From: Aeriscardovia sp.
GTDB taxonomy: Bacteria; Actinomycetota; Actinomycetes; Actinomycetales; Bifidobacteriaceae
Assembly: GCA_017386585.1 (NCBI GenBank)
Contig: JAFNPO010000099.1
Coordinates: 1-39,523, forward strand
DNA: 39,523 nucleotides
Direction of reading: 5' to 3'
Under the pieces are notes generated by a model that saw nothing but the letters and a program-made list of their open reading frames with translations, had not been told where the DNA came from and made no database searches. The position numbers and the translations under genes are program-made. The first letter of the stretch is position 1, and each line of letters begins with the position of its first letter. Shown piece after piece: positions 36,449 to 39,523 of this stretch.

Positions 36449-36502
36449 ACTAGAGAATTTTTGCAGAAGATTAGAAAGTCAGGATACTGGAAGGTAGCCG
36501 CC

Positions 36503-36963
36503 ATGGCAATTAGCAAAAAAACAAGAAACCATTCTACAAACGAGCCTGGTTCTGGGTACTCCTTATCATCATAATCATCGCCATCATCTCCGGCATGAGT
36601 TCAGGAGGAAAAACGACAACCGACAGCAAGCCCACCACTACAGGGACAAACACCTCTCAAGCCGCTCCGACCAAACCAGCGGAAGAAAAAGTCGAACTCC
36701 AAGCCACAGCCACTGGAAAAGGAAGCGTTGATTGGGGAGAAGTTGGATCTACCCATACCGAAAACTTCACCAAGACATGGAGTAAAACCATCACTGGTGA
36801 AGAAGCAGAAAAGGGCTACACACTCATAGTCGACGGAGACCTCACAGGTAGCGACAGCCAGGAAGTCTCCTGCAGCGTTCTGGTCAATGGCGTGCAGAAA
36901 AGCCATAAGACCGGCTCAGGCGCTGGAGGAAGCGCCATGTGTGACACGAGCGGACTTTTCTAA
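36503..36963 (+). pseudogene. Small MmpS-like exported protein, out of frame at a poly-A run
   Basis: ATG 36503 (GGAAGG upstream) starts MAISKK and then stops at codon 24. If the 7-A run at 36515-36521 had eight A, the frame would continue as SKKNKKPFYKRAWFWVLL, a membrane helix of Ile residues, a Thr/Ser/Pro-rich linker and a C-terminal domain (GSVDWGEVGSTHTENFTKTW, VSCSVLVNGVQKSHKTGSGA) ending in CDTSGLF, about 153 residues. The two cysteines and the TGSGAGGSAMC ending resemble MmpS-type domains. An ATG at 36595 could express only the external part, without the anchor. The defect may be real inactivation, phase variation, or a sequencing error. Confidence 0.65.
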
Positions 36964-37612
36964 CCATTGAAGCTTTGGCCTTCCCAATAGTCTCTCCAGC
37001 CCGTTAGGAGACTGTCATCCATAGCAGCCTTGACAGGTGTCTGCCCCCAGACTCGGACGCGGGGAAAGGGTCTCGTCTACCTGGCTGCTATTGCGTACTC
37101 AATGATGAGCATACTGGGGGAATTTTGCTCGACAATCGGCTTATCGATAGGCGAATGAGGTACATGCTGACCCAAGGCTTAGCCATGCCGCACACCATGA
37201 CATGGCATACAGAGCGCGTCCCTACATGCGTCGTCAGGGGGAGTGAGCGAGGAGACGACAGCCCCTTCTGAGAGCCAGGGAAGGGACTCCTGTAGAGTCG
37301 CTTGTGAGGCCTATAAGGGTAGACAAATATCAGAGATGATTGCCCTTGGGATCACGCTCCAAGTCCTAGGGCTATGAGCAGGCGGTACGCGAGCGCCTAG
37401 ATTCGGTTGCGCTTTCCCTGGGATTGGTGATTGACTGATGGCGTCGATTGGGCCGTGTGTGACTAAGAGGGGGTAAGAGTAGCATGTACGGTCATGAGCC
37501 TGACTTATAGTTCGATGGATAAGCGTGGATTCCACCACAAAAGGATGTGGAAGATTGACCCGCTAAGCAATCTCACTTCCATCAACTCTGCGCGGCCGCT
37601 GGGCTAGAGCCG
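36964..37612. other. Non-coding stretch before the aminotransferase gene
   Basis: No frame with recognisable homology was found. There are only weak stem-loops, for example AGTCTC/GAGACT at 36989-37013 without a T-run, and GACTC/GAGTC at 37285-37299. Codon-like periodicity is not apparent. With the degraded genes on its left it is probably decayed DNA plus the promoter region of the aminotransferase. Confidence 0.45.
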
Positions 37613-37669
37613 ATGGTCTTCCACGATCTGCGGTATACGGCAGCTCCGGCATACAACAGTTCCATTGAT

Positions 37670-37710
37670 GGTCTCATGATGGTCTCAGGGGGGGAGAACA
37701 TCATGAGACC
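37670..37710 (+). promoter_or_regulatory. Hairpin that would enclose the aminotransferase start codon
   Basis: GGTCTCATGAT (37670-37680) is the exact reverse complement of ATCATGAGACC (37700-37710). The right arm contains ATG 37703 and the 19-nt loop contains the purine-rich ribosome site (GGGGGGAG). A second GGTCTCA (37681-37687) directly follows the left arm and could pair instead with TGAGACC (37704-37710). Two mutually exclusive hairpins are therefore possible. Regulation is inferred. Confidence 0.45.
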
Positions 37711-39067
37711 CTGCAAAGGGAGCTACAACCCTTCTCCGCTTCAGGGTGAGGTTCTAAAGATACTCATGAGAGATGGCATTTCCAACGCTTACATCGGTAT
37801 GGAGACGAGTGGGAGGGGGACTCCGAGGTTCTCCCATCGTGTCCCCGTTGGTGAACCGAACCCCATCATCGCCGCTCAAGACGCGGCGAAAACGGTGGGA
37901 CACTCGCTCTACCAACTCAATGACTCCAATCCGACGCACCACGGCCTGACCCTGAAAGACATGCCACTGTGTTACGACGCTGAACCGCGGGGCCAGGGTT
38001 TCGCGCGCCAGGCGCTCGCGGAGTTCCTGACGCACCGCGCCCGTAACCAAGGCTTCGACCTGCCAGTCCCGGCCTGTGTTCCCACTCCGCATGGCGCGGC
38101 CGCTAGTATGGTTTCCATGCTTGCGTCGGAGTCCATCGATTCTGACGATTTGTACCTCGTCAGCTCCACGTCGGAGGCTTATTCATGGCTCATGAAGCTG
38201 TTGTGTGACCCAGGTGAGGCTGTGCTGTGCCCGACGCCGGGCTACCCGCTCATCCCATCCATCAGTGCCCTTGAAAGCGTCAAAGCGGTGCCCTACCCGC
38301 TGCGGTACGACGGCTCTTGGTACATCGACGTGGACTGGATTGCTCGCATTCTTAAGGAACGTGACGATATCCGCGCATTGATTCTCATCAACCCCAACAA
38401 CCCAACCGGCTCCTATGCTGGCCGCGACGACTACGAGCGGTTAGTGGAGCTGTGCGCAGAACATCGTTTGGCGGTCATCGCGGACGAGGTGTTCTTTGAC
38501 TTCGCTCTGGAGCCAACGCACGTCCCGTTCCGCGTCGCGGGGGAGAAACGTGTTCTAACCTTCGGGCTGGACGGCTTTTCGAAGTTGTTGGCCGCTCCGC
38601 ATGCCAAGATTGGCTGGATTCAGATGTCCGGACCGGACGAAGCGATGGCCGAAGCCAAAAAGCGTCTAGACGTTATCAGCGACGACTACCTGCCGATGTC
38701 TAGCATTCTCGCCGAGCGTCTCCCCAGCCTGCTGGAACGCGTGCCCGATCAACTGCGTCGTACGCGCGAGCGAACGGTTGGCAATCTGCGCATCCTCAAG
38801 GATCTTTTAGCCTGTAGTCGTAGCGGTGTGACGACCTTGCTACGCCCGGAGGGTGGCTGGAACGTCTTGCTGCGTTTCCCAGGCTCACTCGACGAGAACG
38901 AGCTGGTCGATGCCATGATTCACGAGCAAGGTATGACCGCCCAACCCGGATACTTCTTCGACATGCCGACCAATGGCTACGTCTGCGCGTCCCTGCTACC
39001 GCGTCCCGCTGACTTTCGCAAAGGAATCTCAGCGCTGCTGGACGTCGTCGACGGCTTCTTCGAATAA
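37703..39067 (+). CDS. PLP-dependent aminotransferase, class I/II
   Basis: Fold-type I aminotransferase, substrate unknown. Seen in order: the substrate-side segment LYQLNDSNPTHHGL, LYLVSSTSEAYSWLMKLLCDPG, PTPGYPLIPSI, the cofactor-contacting NPNNPTGSY, IADEVFFDF, and the PLP lysine in GFSKLLAAPHAKIGWI. The start is uncertain. ATG 37703 (454 residues) has a G-rich Shine-Dalgarno site 6 nt away. An upstream ATG 37613 lacks one, and conserved sequence (SHRVPVGEPNPI) begins about 40 residues in, so ATG 37799 is also possible. It stands apart from its neighbours, with no pathway context. Confidence 0.88.
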   Translation: MRPCKGSYNPSPLQGEVLKILMRDGISNAYIGMETSGRGTPRFSHRVPVGEPNPIIAAQDAAKTVGHSLYQLNDSNPTHHGLTLKDMPLCYDAEPRGQGFARQALAEFLTHRARNQGFDLPVPACVPTPHGAAASMVSMLASESIDSDDLYLVSSTSEAYSWLMKLLCDPGEAVLCPTPGYPLIPSISALESVKAVPYPLRYDGSWYIDVDWIARILKERDDIRALILINPNNPTGSYAGRDDYERLVELCAEHRLAVIADEVFFDFALEPTHVPFRVAGEKRVLTFGLDGFSKLLAAPHAKIGWIQMSGPDEAMAEAKKRLDVISDDYLPMSSILAERLPSLLERVPDQLRRTRERTVGNLRILKDLLACSRSGVTTLLRPEGGWNVLLRFPGSLDENELVDAMIHEQGMTAQPGYFFDMPTNGYVCASLLPRPADFRKGISALLDVVDGFFE

Positions 39068-39263
39068 CTCTCTGCAGGCACCTTCGGCGTATTGGAGAGA
39101 GGATTATCATTCCGGTTTACTTTAAGTCACTCGTTTTCCTTCCGTTAAAGAAGCGAGGAGTTCCTCGTGTAAAGGGCAAAATCGCTCGGAAACATAGGTC
39201 CTTAGCTAATTGACTGACCTTTGTGAAAAGATGTCACGCACTGTTGCTACTCTGAGATTCTAA

Positions 39264-39299
39264 TGACATTGTCAGTAGGCGACTGAGCCAGCAATGTCA
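39264..39299. promoter_or_regulatory. Inverted repeat upstream of the nucleoside hydrolase gene, possible operator
   Basis: TGACATTG (39264-39271) is the reverse complement of CAATGTCA (39292-39299). The left copy is also part of a self-complementary 11-mer, TGACATTGTCA. The element ends 46 nt before the start codon, a position suited to a repressor. Seen as sequence; the regulator is unknown. Confidence 0.35.
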
Positions 39300-39345
39300 G
39301 GGAATGGAAAGCGGTCGAAAAGACGAACGAAGGAGTTTGGTTGAA

Positions 39346-39523
39346 ATGACCGAGAAAATCATTCTCGATTGCGACCCTGGACACGATGACGCCGTCGCCA
39401 TCCTGCTGGCGGTGGGTGATCCGCGCATCGATTTGCTGGGCGTAACAACGGTCGGGGGTAACGCACCCCTAGATAAGGTCACCTACAATGCACGCGCCAT
39501 GCTTGAGCTGGCCAAAGCGACGG
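39346..39523 (+). CDS. Nucleoside hydrolase, 5' part (cut by window end)
   Basis: The visible 59 codons encode [19 protein letters not shown] followed by [20 protein letters not shown], the N-terminal hallmark of inosine/uridine-preferring nucleoside hydrolases. The DxDPGHDD motif binds the catalytic calcium. The enzyme splits ribonucleosides into base and ribose. AAGGAG lies 10 nt upstream of the ATG. The gene continues beyond the window, so length and the remaining motifs cannot be checked. A candidate operator lies just upstream. Confidence 0.9.
   Translation, partial: MTEKIILDCDPGHDDAVAILLAVGDPRIDLLGVTTVGGNAPLDKVTYNARAMLELAKAT

Noticed and set aside
36989-37013. Terminator after the MmpS-like gene
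   Set aside because: Only a 6-bp stem (AGTCTC/GAGACT) with no T-run.

Overview
The window is a 39.5-kb chromosomal segment of a moderately GC-rich actinobacterium. Gene content and order point to the family Bifidobacteriaceae: gmk-rpoZ-metK-priA-fmt-rsmB; a MoxR/DUF58/VWA operon; a lone groEL with a CIRCE operator; and TPM protein, OmpR-type two-component pair, cold-shock protein, DUF3027, clpC. This assignment is inference from remembered synteny. I could not run a database search and do not name a genus.

Layout. Positions 1-10.4 kb (+ strand) hold a dense housekeeping block: tyrS, gmk, rpoZ, metK, priA, a HAD phosphatase, fmt, rsmB and a DedA membrane protein, closed by a strong terminator. 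Many of these genes overlap or abut (tyrS/gmk, metK/priA, fmt/rsmB). From 10.5 to 22.1 kb everything is on the - strand: hup (HU); a large flippase-like membrane protein with an embedded pseudokinase-like domain, overlapping purB; a 1.1-kb stretch without a convincing gene that contains a perfect 17-bp-arm palindrome; a six-gene operon moxR-DUF58-small TM protein-VWA-VWA-Ser-rich TM protein in which every junction is a 4-nt ATGA/GTGA overlap; and ung. From 22.2 kb the + strand resumes with a LytR_C-domain protein, cspA, CIRCE-groEL, a TPM-domain protein, a response regulator and sensor kinase, a second cold-shock-domain protein coupled to a DUF3027 zinc-type protein, clpC, an MFS transporter and a GT2 glycosyltransferase.

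The last 3.5 kb looks eroded. A truncated, frameshifted remnant resembling polyphosphate glucokinase is followed by a small MmpS-like exported protein whose membrane anchor is put out of frame by a 7-A run, then 650-740 bp of apparently non-coding DNA. After that come a PLP aminotransferase whose likely start codon lies in a hairpin, and the 5' end of a nucleoside hydrolase cut by the window edge.

Themes: translation and its initiation (tyrS, fmt, rsmB), transcription (rpoZ), methyl donor supply (metK), purine synthesis (gmk, purB), DNA repair and replication restart (ung, priA), protein quality control (groEL, clpC, MoxR/VWA), and envelope functions (flippase-like protein, DedA, LytR_C, GT2, MFS). 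No tRNA, rRNA, CRISPR array, complete insertion sequence or prophage was seen. The best candidate for an under-described system is the MoxR/DUF58/VWA operon. The most unusual local signals are the 15.76-kb palindrome, the poly-A frameshift at 36.5 kb and the start-codon hairpin at 37.7 kb.
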